Shown here piece by piece: positions 7,724 to 17,272 of a DNA stretch of 64,000 nt. Location: NCBI GenBank assembly GCA_022712895.1, contig JAFLJS010000037.1, positions 1-64,000 on the forward strand, given 5' to 3'. The position numbers and the translations under genes were made by a program. The notes beneath the pieces are model-generated. The model did no database searches and was not told the origin of the DNA. It was given only the letters and a program-made list of their open reading frames with translations. Each line of letters opens with the position of its first letter. The stretch's first letter is position 1. The DNA is from Desulfocapsa sp. (GTDB lineage: Bacteria > Desulfobacterota > Desulfobulbia > Desulfobulbales > Desulfocapsaceae).

Positions 7724-8484
7724 CTCCCCCCTTCACCCAGATCGCTGAGCCTATCACAAAAACCTTGAGTCCGTGTCTGTTTCCCTGCACCAAGAAGTTC
7801 CTTAGGGCTTCCCTGCTCTGCAATGACTCCATTTTCCATGAACAGTACATTCTGAGCAAGACCAGATATCAGGCTGATCTGGTGTGTTGCCATAATCATG
7901 GTCATCCCCTTGGCAGCTAAGGCCTTAATCACAGCAATGACTTCTCCTACAAGTTCAGGATCTAAGGCTGAAGTGGGTTCGTCCAAAAGCAAAACCTCCG
8001 GATCCATTGCAAGGGTCCTTGCGATGGCAACTCTCTGCTTCTGCCCCCCTGAAAGTTGTGCTGGATACAGATCGGTTTTATCACCAAGGCCTACCTGCTC
8101 AAGCTCAAGCCGAGCACGTTTCTCTGCACTCACTTTACTAAAGTTTTTCACCTTCCGAAGAGCGATGGTGACATTTTCAAGCGCAGTGAGATGGTCAAAG
8201 AGGTTAAATTCCTGGAAAATCATACCTACCCGCTGTCTCAACTGGTAGAGCTCTTTTTTGTTTTCCAAGTTGACTGTATTGCCATGAAGACTGATGGTTC
8301 CGGACTCTGGAGTAACCAGGCAATTTATACATTGTAGCAGTGTACTCTTCCCCCCGCCGGACGGGCCAATCAGTACCTTTATTTCGCCTTCTTTAAGGGT
8401 AAGACTCACGCCTTTTAAGATAGTGTTATCACCAAAAGACTTGTGAAGGCCTTCAACCTCAAGAATTGTTTTTGCAGCTGTCAT
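7720..8484 (-). CDS. polar amino acid ABC transporter ATPase
   Basis: A 254-residue GlnQ/HisP-type ATP-binding subunit. Walker A is GPSGGGKSTL at about residue 39, the Q-loop is MIFQEFNLF, the signature is LSGGQKQRVAIAR near 145, Walker B is VLLLDEPTSALDPE and the H-loop is MATHQISL. The third Walker A glycine replaces a more usual serine (GSGKST), which is tolerated in the family. It drives uptake through the two flanking permeases and overlaps both neighbouring genes by 4 bases. Confidence 0.93.
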   Translation of the reverse strand: MTAAKTILEVEGLHKSFGDNTILKGVSLTLKEGEIKVLIGPSGGGKSTLLQCINCLVTPESGTISLHGNTVNLENKKELYQLRQRVGMIFQEFNLFDHLTALENVTIALRKVKNFSKVSAEKRARLELEQVGLGDKTDLYPAQLSGGQKQRVAIARTLAMDPEVLLLDEPTSALDPELVGEVIAVIKALAAKGMTMIMATHQISLISGLAQNVLFMENGVIAEQGSPKELLGAGKQTRTQGFCDRLSDLGEGGS

Positions 8485-9164
8485 GGGTTTGTACCGTGAT
8501 CGGAGTATCCAGGAATACGGACACTTTTTTCAAGTTGTAAGAGTAGCCGTACACCAAGCCAAGTGAGAACAAAATAAATAATTCCAGCGGTAATGTAGAG
8601 CGGTAGATGCTGATAGGTTCTGGAGGCAATAAACTGGGTTCTTGCCATTATTTCCGGTGCACCGATAACAAAAGCAAGGGCAGAATCCTTTAAAATGATA
8701 GAGTATTCGTTAGACCACGCTGGTATGGACATACGCAGAGCTTGAGGCAAAAGAATACTTTTAATGGCTTGTATATCGCTCATTCCAAGTGAGGATGCAG
8801 CCAGAAACTGTCCCCGTGGTAATGAGAGAATTGCTCCTTTAAAAATATTTGCCTGGTACGCTGCTGTTGTAAGCCCAAGGACGATAGCAACAGAGGCAAA
8901 GGCGCTGAGATTTAACCCGAGATAAGTAAGCAGTCCGAAATAAAAAAGAAAGAGCAGGACAAGTACCGGAACTCCCCGGAAAATCCAGAGATACAGGTTC
9001 AACAGATAACGAAGCGGTCGCGGGCCATAGATAATGCCAATCGCAATACACACACCCAGAACAAGCCCAAAGAGCATAGCACAGACGACAATACCCGCTG
9101 TAATAAAAGCTCCCTGGATTAGATAGGGAAAGGAATCAATAATAACTGCAAAGCTTGCGTACAT
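8481..9164 (-). CDS. polar amino acid ABC transporter permease (first of pair)
   Basis: A 227-residue integral membrane permease of the HisMQ family, with an N-terminal span at about 10-35, several later spans and the ATPase-contacting loop AAYQANIFKGAILSLPRGQ followed by AASSLGMS near residue 120-145. It follows the solute-binding protein gene by about 100 bases and overlaps the ATPase gene by an ATGA junction. It pairs with the permease at 7046. Confidence 0.88.
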   Translation of the reverse strand: MYASFAVIIDSFPYLIQGAFITAGIVVCAMLFGLVLGVCIAIGIIYGPRPLRYLLNLYLWIFRGVPVLVLLFLFYFGLLTYLGLNLSAFASVAIVLGLTTAAYQANIFKGAILSLPRGQFLAASSLGMSDIQAIKSILLPQALRMSIPAWSNEYSIILKDSALAFVIGAPEIMARTQFIASRTYQHLPLYITAGIIYFVLTWLGVRLLLQLEKSVRIPGYSDHGTNP

Positions 9165-9265
9165 GACAGGTACTCAGGTAAGAGGAAAATACTTTTCACT
9201 CTTTTAGGTATCAGTGATACTAACAACCGGGCCAGCTTGTCAACAAGAAGACCCGGTGATATGAC

Positions 9266-10012
9266 TTACTTTGCCAGGTCGTATTTCTTAATCAATGTAT
9301 CCCATTCAGGAGATACCATGAATTTTGCCAGAGCAGCATTTACTTTGGCGAGTAATTCGGGGTTATCTTTACGAATTGCATAACCGAATTCTTCAGAGTG
9401 CATTCCAAAATTACCAATCACCTGAACGTCTTTTTTCGAAGCAGCATCCTTGGCTGGAGCATCGTTCATAGCAGCCCCTGCGATTCTACCGTTAAGAATA
9501 TCTTCAACAGCTAAAGGAGACGAATTATAGTATCGAAGGGTAAAATTCCAACCATTCTGTTCTTTTTCTTTTTTGAGCCATTTAGCCTCAGGAGTTCCCT
9601 GTTGAACACCAAGCACTTTCTTCTCATTGAGAATCTCTTTAACAGTGAGGGTAGAATCTTTCTTAACCACCATCACCTGCTCAATGACCCAGTAAGGGGT
9701 AGTAAAGTTAACCTTCTTGGCACGCTCTTCGGTAATACTCATACCAGAAGCAATGATATCAATTTTTTTGCTTAACAGGCTCTGAATAATACCGGACCAT
9801 TCGATGGGCTGATGGGTAACTTCTTCTCCAATCTCTTTCGCAATCCACTCCATAGCCTCAACATCAAATCCACTTGGGACTCCGGTCTTATCAATATAGG
9901 CAAATGGAGGATAGTTTGCATCAATCCCATTCACCAGTCCCTTTTTAGCAAAAGCACTTGTCGCAAAAGACAGCCCAAGTACACATAGTAAAAGAATCAA
10001 ACCATTACGCAT
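9266..10012 (-). CDS. periplasmic polar amino acid-binding protein
   Basis: A 248-residue family 3 extracellular solute-binding protein. A signal peptide (MRNGLILLLCVLGLSFATSAFA) is cut at about residue 22. The lobe I signature is NYPPFAYIDKTGVPSGFDVEAM, which covers the ligand site, and GMSITEERAKKVNFTTPY lies near residue 90. ATG 10012 is preferred to the upstream in-frame ATG at 10057 because it has GAGGGG at proper spacing and leaves a clean signal peptide. It is the first gene of a four-gene operon (binding protein, permease, ATPase, permease), delivering ligand to the complex. A good sigma-70-type promoter lies about 95 bases upstream. Confidence 0.9.
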   Translation of the reverse strand: MRNGLILLLCVLGLSFATSAFAKKGLVNGIDANYPPFAYIDKTGVPSGFDVEAMEWIAKEIGEEVTHQPIEWSGIIQSLLSKKIDIIASGMSITEERAKKVNFTTPYWVIEQVMVVKKDSTLTVKEILNEKKVLGVQQGTPEAKWLKKEKEQNGWNFTLRYYNSSPLAVEDILNGRIAGAAMNDAPAKDAASKKDVQVIGNFGMHSEEFGYAIRKDNPELLAKVNAALAKFMVSPEWDTLIKKYDLAK

Positions 10013-10105
10013 CTTTTTCCCCTCAATTAACGATAAAATTTTAGGCACAACGCCCATATTTCAACCCGCAGAATACCGGATTATATTACTTACCCACGGA
10101 TGCCT

Positions 10106-10134
10106 GGTATAAAGAAAAAAAGGGAGTGTGTCAA
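10106..10134 (-). promoter_or_regulatory. sigma-70-type promoter for the amino acid ABC operon
   Basis: On the minus strand, TTGACA (10134-10129) is separated by exactly 17 bases from TATACC (10111-10106). Transcription from it would enter the binding-protein gene after a leader of roughly 85 bases. Confidence 0.65.
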
Positions 10135-10604
10135 CGACATTTGATAATATCAAATACTGATTAATCCCCCTTGGGTCTGGAATTAGACCGTTGCGTACAA
10201 TTAATCCATTGAAAGTGGTAACAAATGTTCAAGTAAATGAAATCTTTCTTTGCACTGAACACAATCGAACCAATATTTTCTTTGCTAGTATTGCCATAAA
10301 AAAAGTAACTATTCAGCGTAATCGTTAACTCTTCAAATTTAATTCGCGAAATCTGGCAATTCATCTTGGCTGTTCTCAAGCGAAACGCTGTAAGAATACT
10401 AATGCAGGGCTATGGATAATAGTTTCTTTGTTCATAAACTGTTTTCTGATTACCACTGAAGCTCAGGTAACGACAATTTCTATTGTAGGACGCCGTCCCT
10501 GCTGGCATATCCTGGGCTAGCGTCCAGTCAAAAAGGTGATGCATTTGATCCTTTTTTTATAGGGTGCTCACTATATGAGTACCCATGTGTAGTATAGTAC
10601 TTTC
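10135..10604. other. 470-base intergenic stretch with an imperfect hairpin
   Basis: No convincing gene. A 72-codon minus-strand ORF (10161-10379) has no clear RBS or recognisable product. Near the right end, GGGTGCTCA (10562-10570) and TGAGTACCC (10576-10584) form a 9-pair hairpin with one G-T pair and a 5-base loop; it could be an operator or attenuator for the gene after it, or the mark of a lost 5' end. Confidence 0.4.
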
Positions 10605-11468
10605 ATGTTGAGAGAAGTATTCTTTGATGAAGTTGTCCAGGCAATTGCAGATGGTTGTGTTGTTAATGATATGTGGCACTGGAATAAGGAAAAAATGAGA
10701 CATCAGTATCCATTACAACAGGTGCTGGCAAAAGCTGATAAAAAGATTCTTATTGGCCTTGTTGAACACCTTGCGAATATAAGCCCCGAAACGCGACGAA
10801 AATGTTTCGAATATTTGAAAGAACATGTCAAGTTATCGCCAGATCAGAAGGAAACCTCTGATGGAGAGGCTGTTTTCGCACTCTGGGGTGAACTTGAACC
10901 TGATTTTGCCGAATTGGATGACTATGGCGGAGGTGATTACCGTTTGTCCGATCATGTGGAAGAACTCCTCTCTCAGGTTCAGTAAAAACTCGAAGAAAAG
11001 ACTGTGCCCGCAGACTATCGAACTGAATTACTGGATGAAATACTATCATGTATCCAAAGTTCTAATAAGAGGGCCCAAGAAACTGGGGATAGTAAAGGAT
11101 ACCTACAGCTGTATTTTGAACAGGCCATTGCCCAACTTACCCTGAAAACATACCAGGAATTTAAGAAATTCTGCACAAAGGATGAATGGGTGTATTATGA
11201 GGAAACCATCCTTAAAAAACTTGATAAAGCATGGGGATGTGAAAGGCTCCTGATACATATGTATAGGAAGGAATATGATAAGGCCATGACCCTTCTTTTG
11301 CAGGAGAGATATCCCTATAATACGTATGGTGGTGAGCCGTATGTCGACATTGTGCAAACCCCAGAAAAATGGGAAAGTTTTGCCCGGAAAGTGAAAGTAG
11401 ACAACAAAAAACGCCCAGCTTTTCAGGAAGAGTTCGGGGGTGTTGTACCCGGCTGGAAGACGATATAG
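10605..11468 (+). pseudogene. helical-repeat protein gene split by an in-frame TAA, just upstream of Wadjet
   Basis: Two ORFs, 10605-10985 (126 aa) and 11004-11468 (154 aa), lie in the same reading frame and are separated only by one TAA at 10983-10985. The sequence across it (SQVQ, stop, KLEEKTVPADYRTELL) reads as one protein, so a single base change, for example GAA to TAA, would explain the break. The first half has FALWGELEPDFAELDDYGGGDY; the second has repeats of the form W..YEE.IL..L and LLIHMYRKEYDKAMTLL. These resemble the helical C-terminal region of SWIM zinc-finger or similar bacterial proteins, with low certainty. The start at 10605 has no RBS and an in-frame TAG precedes it at 10590, so the N-terminus may also be lost. 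It lies 46 bases before jetA on the same strand. Confidence 0.6.
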
Positions 11469-11514
11469 AGAACGTATGATGAATTGCGATTAACAAGGAT
11501 ACGCGAGAGATAAA

Positions 11515-12975
11515 TTGAGCTTTCAAGGCTTACAAGCAAAATACAGACGTCTGCATCAGAAAAGTGCAGCCTGGAGACTATTGAGAGCCGGAAATGCACC
11601 TCTGATTGTAGCGTTTCTAGCTGATTTGTTTTCGGAAGAGAGTGAGATCCCTTTCAGTCGTGCTCGTATCTCTCTTGACGCTGAATTAATTCGCTGTCAG
11701 GAACTTGGTATCTGGGAAACAGAAACCAGTGCTGGGACGTACCTCAACCAGTGGATAAAGGCTGGCTGGCTACGGGAAATGGATGATATACTGACCAAGA
11801 CAGATGCCAGTGAAATTGCGCTGCGCTTTTGTCTTGGGCTTGATGATCGTAACACTGGAACAACGGCGTCTCATCTGCGAATTGTCCAGGAAGCCGTGCG
11901 AGACTTTGCTGTGGCACTTAGCCCCAGTATCGATGAACGAGTCGGCCTCTTAGAGCAGAAAAAATCTGAGATACAGCAAGAAATTGACAATCTGCAGGCT
12001 GGTGTTCTCGTTGAACTTACAGAGTCTGAGCAGCGGGAGCGAATACGAGAAATCTACCAACTGGCCTCAGTTCTAACTGGTGATTTTCGTCGTGTTGAAG
12101 ATGAAATTCGCCAGCTTGATCAAGAACTCCGAGTCCAAATCATTGAGGGCGGCGCAAATAGAGGTGACATCCTGCTCTCGGTAATGAAAAAAGAAGCAAT
12201 ACTGGCGTCAACCGATGCGGGTAGCGCTTTTGAAGGTTTTTTTCAGTTACTCTGTGACCAGGATAGATCGCTGGAACTTCGAGAACAGTTACGATCCATT
12301 TTAAATCGGCCGGTGGCTCGGCAATTAAGTTCCCAGCAGCAACAATTTTTAGGCCAGCTCATGAGAGAACTGAGCCGAGAGAGTGATAGAGTTTTTCAGA
12401 TAAGACGAAGAACTGAAGAAGGTTTACGTGCCTATATTGAGAGTGGTGCTGCAGGGGAAAATCTTGCTGTCGATAAACTGTTGAGCAAGCTTGAACGAAT
12501 AGCCGTTGAACTGAAGAAGGTAGAATGTAAGTTACAGACGACAACAACATTGACACTACCTGTTGGTGCAGTAACGATCACTTCTCCTGAGACCATGCGT
12601 CTGAAAACGGTTGATGAGAAATTGGATTGTTCGGGCGTTGAAGAACACGTTAACGCAATAGAACCAAGCCTGAAGATGCTCAGCTGCCTTGACAGCGTAC
12701 AGGTTCGGGCCGTGGCAGAACAAGCTATTGTGACATTAAAAAAGCATGGCCCCATGACTATTGCTTCGCTCGCCACCAGACATCCTTTAGATTCAGGACT
12801 TGAAGAGTTAATTGCTTATTTACGTGTTGCCAAATCAGTGGGTGCAGCCTTATTACCGGAAAAGGAGTCTGTTGCGATTAAAGACCAACAAGGCATCTGG
12901 CTACAGGCATCCATCCCTGCCTTCTTGCTGAGCGCTGATCTATTTCCGGAAAACCTGGATGAGTTAGTGTTGTAA
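11515..12975 (+). CDS. jetA: Wadjet subunit JetA (DUF3375, kleisin-like)
   Basis: A 486-residue JetA of the Wadjet anti-plasmid system. The start MSFQGLQAKYRRLHQKSAAWRLLRA (short core: WRLLRA.NAPLIVAFL) is typical of DUF3375, as is the central coiled-coil region at about 145-215 (SEIQQEIDNLQAG, then REIYQLASVLTGDFRRVEDEIRQL). In characterised Wadjet systems JetA is the kleisin, comparable to MukF, that bridges the heads of the JetC dimer and recruits JetB. The TTG start is supported by GAGAG 6-7 bases upstream. It is first in the jetABCD order, with a 20-base gap to jetB. Length fits the family. No missing parts are apparent. Confidence 0.92.
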   Translation: MSFQGLQAKYRRLHQKSAAWRLLRAGNAPLIVAFLADLFSEESEIPFSRARISLDAELIRCQELGIWETETSAGTYLNQWIKAGWLREMDDILTKTDASEIALRFCLGLDDRNTGTTASHLRIVQEAVRDFAVALSPSIDERVGLLEQKKSEIQQEIDNLQAGVLVELTESEQRERIREIYQLASVLTGDFRRVEDEIRQLDQELRVQIIEGGANRGDILLSVMKKEAILASTDAGSAFEGFFQLLCDQDRSLELREQLRSILNRPVARQLSSQQQQFLGQLMRELSRESDRVFQIRRRTEEGLRAYIESGAAGENLAVDKLLSKLERIAVELKKVECKLQTTTTLTLPVGAVTITSPETMRLKTVDEKLDCSGVEEHVNAIEPSLKMLSCLDSVQVRAVAEQAIVTLKKHGPMTIASLATRHPLDSGLEELIAYLRVAKSVGAALLPEKESVAIKDQQGIWLQASIPAFLLSADLFPENLDELVL

Positions 12976-12995
12976 TACCAAAGATGAGGGTTGAT

Positions 12996-13865
12996 ATGAA
13001 TGAGAACAAACAACTAAATACAGAAAAAGATTCTGCCGGATTATTTGACAAATTGCGAAGAAAGCATCCAGTGTCAGAACATGATAAGCAAGTTGTTGGT
13101 CTGCCTTCCCTTGACCTTGGTGATCTTTTTACCACTGGAGATAAGCAAACTGCAGAGGAGTCAATAATTGCGGAAAATGTGTCATCAGCAGCCTCTGAAT
13201 CTGATACTGTTAGCAGCAGTATGCCGCCAGAAGCCCGACGGGCGTTAGTCAGCCTGCTTCGCCAGGGTGTTATTCTGTCTTCCCAGAAGGTCAAACTTTT
13301 TGAGTCTCTTTGTCGGCATCAGCCTGCTGTCCGACGTCATCTGTCGGAAGTTTATTTGAAGTTAGTACTCGATGAGAAAGCAGGTGTTGCTTTTGTGGCC
13401 AGTATTCAGAAAGAGGAAGATACTGAACTGGATAATTTTGCTGATAATGAGATCGTCTCATTGCTTAGCAGAAGGACACTTTCTTTATACGACACACTGC
13501 TACTATTAGTACTTCGCAAACATTACCAGGATAGAGAAACTTCTGGTGAGCAACTGATCGTGATTGATAGGGAGCGAGTGGAGTCATATTTGACCCCTTT
13601 TTTATCACTGACAAACAGCACGAAAGCGGATCGACGCAAACTTGGTGCGGCATTGGAGAGAATGGTAAAAAAGAAGCTTCTCCGAAAAATAAGAGGCAGT
13701 AAGGATCGCTACGAGATTACCCCGGTGATTCGTTATGTGGTCAGCGCTGAATTTCTCGAAAACATGCTTGAGGAATATCTCAGGATCGCTGCTGAGAACG
13801 ATATTGATATGAGTAGTAGCGTCAGTAGTAGTATTGAATTGGCAAAAGGTGATGGTGATGACTAA
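12996..13865 (+). CDS. jetB: Wadjet subunit JetB (DUF4194, KITE-like)
   Basis: A 289-residue JetB of the DUF4194 family, the MukE/KITE-like partner that binds the JetA kleisin. The N-terminal 70 residues are polar and of low complexity. The conserved region starts near residue 75 (RRALVSLLRQGVILSSQK) and includes the strongly conserved LSLYDTLLLLVLRKHYQDRE followed by a winged-helix stretch (DRERVESYLTPFL, KLGAALERMVKKKLLRKI, YEITPVIRYVVSAEFL). ATG 12996 is chosen over 12984 because GAGGG lies 5 bases before it. The 3' end overlaps jetC: jetB's TAA sits inside ATGACTAA, which contains the likely jetC start. Confidence 0.92.
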   Translation: MNENKQLNTEKDSAGLFDKLRRKHPVSEHDKQVVGLPSLDLGDLFTTGDKQTAEESIIAENVSSAASESDTVSSSMPPEARRALVSLLRQGVILSSQKVKLFESLCRHQPAVRRHLSEVYLKLVLDEKAGVAFVASIQKEEDTELDNFADNEIVSLLSRRTLSLYDTLLLLVLRKHYQDRETSGEQLIVIDRERVESYLTPFLSLTNSTKADRRKLGAALERMVKKKLLRKIRGSKDRYEITPVIRYVVSAEFLENMLEEYLRIAAENDIDMSSSVSSSIELAKGDGDD

Positions 13866-16800
13866 GCAATCTCCTCAAGCAAATACGTTGTCCCAGATTC
13901 GCCTGGCAGAGCTCTCTGTTTACAACTGGGGATCATTCAACGGTTTGCATAGCGCGGCCATAGACCCCATGGGAACACTTATTACCGGAGATAATGGCTC
14001 AGGGAAATCTACTCTTATTGATGGCCTTATGGCTCTGCTCCTTCCGGCTGGGAAAGCGACCTTTAATGTTGCAGCGGCACAGGGTGATCGTGCTGACCGA
14101 ACTTTACTCTCCTATATGAGGGGAAGCTATGGTTCAACTCACGATGGCGCTGGGACGCGGGTTAAAAGCAAGAGAGAATCTGCTGTGGTCACCGGCCTTC
14201 GTGCTTTTTATCGTGGCGATGATGGTTCAGCTATTACACTGGCAGCACTTTTCTGGACAACGCAACCGACCAATGCATTGGCTGACGTGAAACGGGTTTA
14301 CGTTGTGGCCAAAAGAAATCTTGCTCTTAAAGAAATACTTGACGCCTTTGGGGAAGGCAATGCCCGAGCCCTTAAACAGTGGTTGCGTGATGACCCGGCT
14401 ATTACCTGCTGTGATGACAGCTTTTCCAACTATCAGGAGTTGTATCGCAAACTCCTCTATATGGATAATAAAAATGGCCCGGTCTTGCTGTCACGAGCTT
14501 TGGGTTTAAAGAAAATTGATGACTTAACCAGACTTATTCGAGAACTTGTTCTAGAGCCGAGTCTGGTTAAAGATGATGCCAGGAAGGTAGTTGCAGAATT
14601 TACTGATCTTGTGGCAATCCACAGCCAGCTGGTTGATGCAAGGGCCCAGAAAGAGCAGTTATTACCGTTACCAAAGCTCAGTGCTGCCATCAAAAAAGCT
14701 AGTGTTAAGCTTAGAGAACTTGCTACTGAAAAGAATGGTTTGCCTGTCTATATTGGTGAGGTTTCGGTGCAATTATGGAGTGAGCGGATTTCCGAAATCA
14801 AGGAGAAGCTCTCAGAACTTGGTCGTCAAATAAAACAGTCCGAAAAACAGAAGTCCGATAGTGTCAAGCTGGTGGAGCGCCGACATGAGGAGTATCTTCA
14901 AATTGGCGGTGATAAAATCGAGTCATTGCAAAAAGAGATAGATCACAGCCAGCAACGACTGGGCCGAGTAATCAGAGATTCATCCCAATACCAGGAGGAT
15001 GCCAAGGCTCTGACACTTAAAATCCTTTTAGACGAAGCAGTATTTGACCACAATCAAATCGAGGCAGAGGCCACACTTGCCAATGCAGAGAGCAGCAACA
15101 AAAAGGTTCAGGACCGGGTTGTTGATATCAGCGTAAAATACAGTCGATTGCAGGATAGTATAAAAGAGATTTCCCACGAAATTCAGGAAATCCAAGCACG
15201 GCCTGATTCAAATATTGACGTGAGATTTCAGAAACTTCGAGACGAGCTGGTCGCTTCCCTGAAATTAAGAAAAAACCAATGCGTTTTTATTGGGGAACTC
15301 ATTGATGTAAATGAAGAGGAGAAGAAGTGGCAGGGAGCGATTGAACGTGCTCTGGGAGGGTTACCCACAACTCTTGCTGTGCCGCACAATTGTTATTCAA
15401 TGGTTACACGCTGGTTGAATGTTCGCCATACGGGTCTCCATGTTCGGGTGCAGGTTGTGGGGAAACCCCGGATGAGTCGGGATCAGAAACCAGGATTTAA
15501 AGGAAACGGTTATTTACAAAAATTGCTCTGGCGTGATCATCCTTATAAAGAATGGCTCAAACAGCACCTGCAGCGTTTTGATCTCCAATGTGTTGCCAAC
15601 ACTGAAGAGTTGGACAAGACTCCATTCTCCCTGACCCAACAGGGACTGATACACATGAACAAGGGCCGCTTTGAGAAAAAAGATCTGCACAGGATAGATG
15701 ACAGGAGACGCTGGTCTCTGGGATTTTCAAATAAATCCCATTTGGCAATTCTGGGTAATGATAAGAATGAGTTAAACCAGAAGCTGGCAGATACAGAAAA
15801 ACTGGTAAATGTTGCCAGGCAGGAGTTTGAATCATTTACCAGGCAAAAGCAACTCTGGGAAAGAATTCTAGGGTACCACTGGGATGATATCAATGCTCCG
15901 TACTGGCAGAAACAACTCGTAAATCTGGAATCTGACCTCAAGGAGCTTGTCCGGTCAGGCGGCGATCTTGACAAGGCGAAATTGCGCTGGGAATCAGCAA
16001 AGTCCCAAGAGAACACGGTTCAAGCTGAGTTAATAAAGCTCGCCTCTGATGAGGGGAGTGTAAAAAACTCATTGAATGATGCCGATACCAAATGTAGTAA
16101 AGCCAAATCAGCAGCAGCAAAAGGTCTACTGGGCGAAACAAGAAAACTCCTTGCAGCCCGTATTGGAGTTCTTGGTAAAGACGACCTGGGTCAGATTTCT
16201 GAATTGATATTAAAAGTTGATAAAACCCTGGATCACCTTTTAGATATGAGCCGCGGCAAGAAAAATAGCGCTGAAAAATCAGCCATCGGCATCATGTCGT
16301 CCTTTAGATCCAACGACAAATGGCAGGTCTTTACGGTTGACTGGCAAAGCGATGTGGGCAGCCTGCCAGACTATCTCAGCCATTTGCAACAACTGGAAGA
16401 TGAGGGGCTACCTAACCTGGTGGAACAGTTCACCACACGCTTAAACAAACATGCTACCCAGTCACTGGCTCGGATCAAGACAAAGCTTGAATCTGAACGA
16501 GAAGATATTCTTGAACGGATAGATATTATCAATCGAGTTCTGAAACGCACCGAATTTAAACAAGGTTCACATCTGCAATTGGGCTCCAAAAAAGAAAAAT
16601 TTCCCCATGTCCAAGTATTTGAGCAACATTTACGTAAGGTGCTCAGTCAAGTGACCAGTGATGATCACGAAGCGCGGTTCCAGCAGTTGGCCCTAGTGGT
16701 TGAGATACTGGAAAAGGCCAGTGCGCCGACCACCGCCAATACAATGGAAAGTTTAAGGCTTCTTGACCCCCGTTTTCAAATGTCATTTTACGCAGAAGAG

Positions 16801-17265
16801 CTTGATAGTAAAAGCGGTGAAATTCGTGATGTTTTGGAGTCATCCAGCGGTAAGTCTGGTGGCGAAAAAGAGTCCTTTGCCGGAACCATTGTCGCAGCCA
16901 GTTTAGCCTATGTACTGACGCCGGATGGCCATGACCGGCCGGTTTACTGCACTGTTTTTCTGGATGAGGCCTTCTCCAATACTGCCGAAGCTGTGAGCAG
17001 GCGAGTGCTCAGGGTATTCAAGGAACTTCATATTCATGTGAACCTGATTACTCCATATAAAAACCTGAATCTTGCCCGGGAATCTGCTCGCTCGCTGCTT
17101 ATTGCCGAACGCGATCAGGAAAAGCATGAAAGCACACTATGTGAGGTCACCTGGACAGAGATTGATCGCAGAATGGCTGAAGAAAGAGAGAAGATAATAC
17201 ACACTGAGGCCACCCATTTAGGCATTAAGTTGGAAACAGAGACTCAAGCTGAGTTGATCAAATAG
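13858..17265 (+). CDS. jetC: Wadjet subunit JetC (SMC/MukB-like ATPase)
   Basis: A 1135-residue SMC-like ATPase, the motor of Wadjet. Walker A is GDNGSGKST at about 44-52. The family's N-terminal signature around it reads YNWGSFNG and then LIDGLMALLLPAGK. Two long coiled-coil arms, at about 275-450 and 650-960, flank a central insertion (near residues 470-600) that includes WLNVRHTGLHVRVQVVG. The C-terminal head has the ABC signature SSGKSGGEKESFAGT at about 990-1005 and Walker B FLDEAFSNT with D1036/E1037. Known JetC dimers extrude DNA loops and sense small circular plasmids. ATG 13858 has AAAGGTG upstream; an ATG two codons earlier is less well spaced. Coupled to jetB by overlap, and 7 bases before jetD. 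Confidence 0.93.
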   Translation: MTKQSPQANTLSQIRLAELSVYNWGSFNGLHSAAIDPMGTLITGDNGSGKSTLIDGLMALLLPAGKATFNVAAAQGDRADRTLLSYMRGSYGSTHDGAGTRVKSKRESAVVTGLRAFYRGDDGSAITLAALFWTTQPTNALADVKRVYVVAKRNLALKEILDAFGEGNARALKQWLRDDPAITCCDDSFSNYQELYRKLLYMDNKNGPVLLSRALGLKKIDDLTRLIRELVLEPSLVKDDARKVVAEFTDLVAIHSQLVDARAQKEQLLPLPKLSAAIKKASVKLRELATEKNGLPVYIGEVSVQLWSERISEIKEKLSELGRQIKQSEKQKSDSVKLVERRHEEYLQIGGDKIESLQKEIDHSQQRLGRVIRDSSQYQEDAKALTLKILLDEAVFDHNQIEAEATLANAESSNKKVQDRVVDISVKYSRLQDSIKEISHEIQEIQARPDSNIDVRFQKLRDELVASLKLRKNQCVFIGELIDVNEEEKKWQGAIERALGGLPTTLAVPHNCYSMVTRWLNVRHTGLHVRVQVVGKPRMSRDQKPGFKGNGYLQKLLWRDHPYKEWLKQHLQRFDLQCVANTEELDKTPFSLTQQGLIHMNKGRFEKKDLHRIDDRRRWSLGFSNKSHLAILGNDKNELNQKLADTEKLVNVARQEFESFTRQKQLWERILGYHWDDINAPYWQKQLVNLESDLKELVRSGGDLDKAKLRWESAKSQENTVQAELIKLASDEGSVKNSLNDADTKCSKAKSAAAKGLLGETRKLLAARIGVLGKDDLGQISELILKVDKTLDHLLDMSRGKKNSAEKSAIGIMSSFRSNDKWQVFTVDWQSDVGSLPDYLSHLQQLEDEGLPNLVEQFTTRLNKHATQSLARIKTKLESEREDILERIDIINRVLKRTEFKQGSHLQLGSKKEKFPHVQVFEQHLRKVLSQVTSDDHEARFQQLALVVEILEKASAPTTANTMESLRLLDPRFQMSFYAEELDSKSGEIRDVLESSSGKSGGEKESFAGTIVAASLAYVLTPDGHDRPVYCTVFLDEAFSNTAEAVSRRVLRVFKELHIHVNLITPYKNLNLARESARSLLIAERDQEKHESTLCEVTWTEIDRRMAEEREKIIHTEATHLGIKLETETQAELIK

Positions 17266-17272
17266 AACTGCG

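Noticed and set aside
10161-10379. 72-codon minus-strand ORF between the ABC operon and the Wadjet region
   Set aside because: The upstream region lacks a convincing RBS and the translation is not recognisable; it could be a fossil but I cannot support it.
15543-16016. 157-codon minus-strand ORF inside jetC
   Set aside because: Antisense shadow of a coiled-coil region, rich in serine, cysteine and phenylalanine as expected for such shadows.
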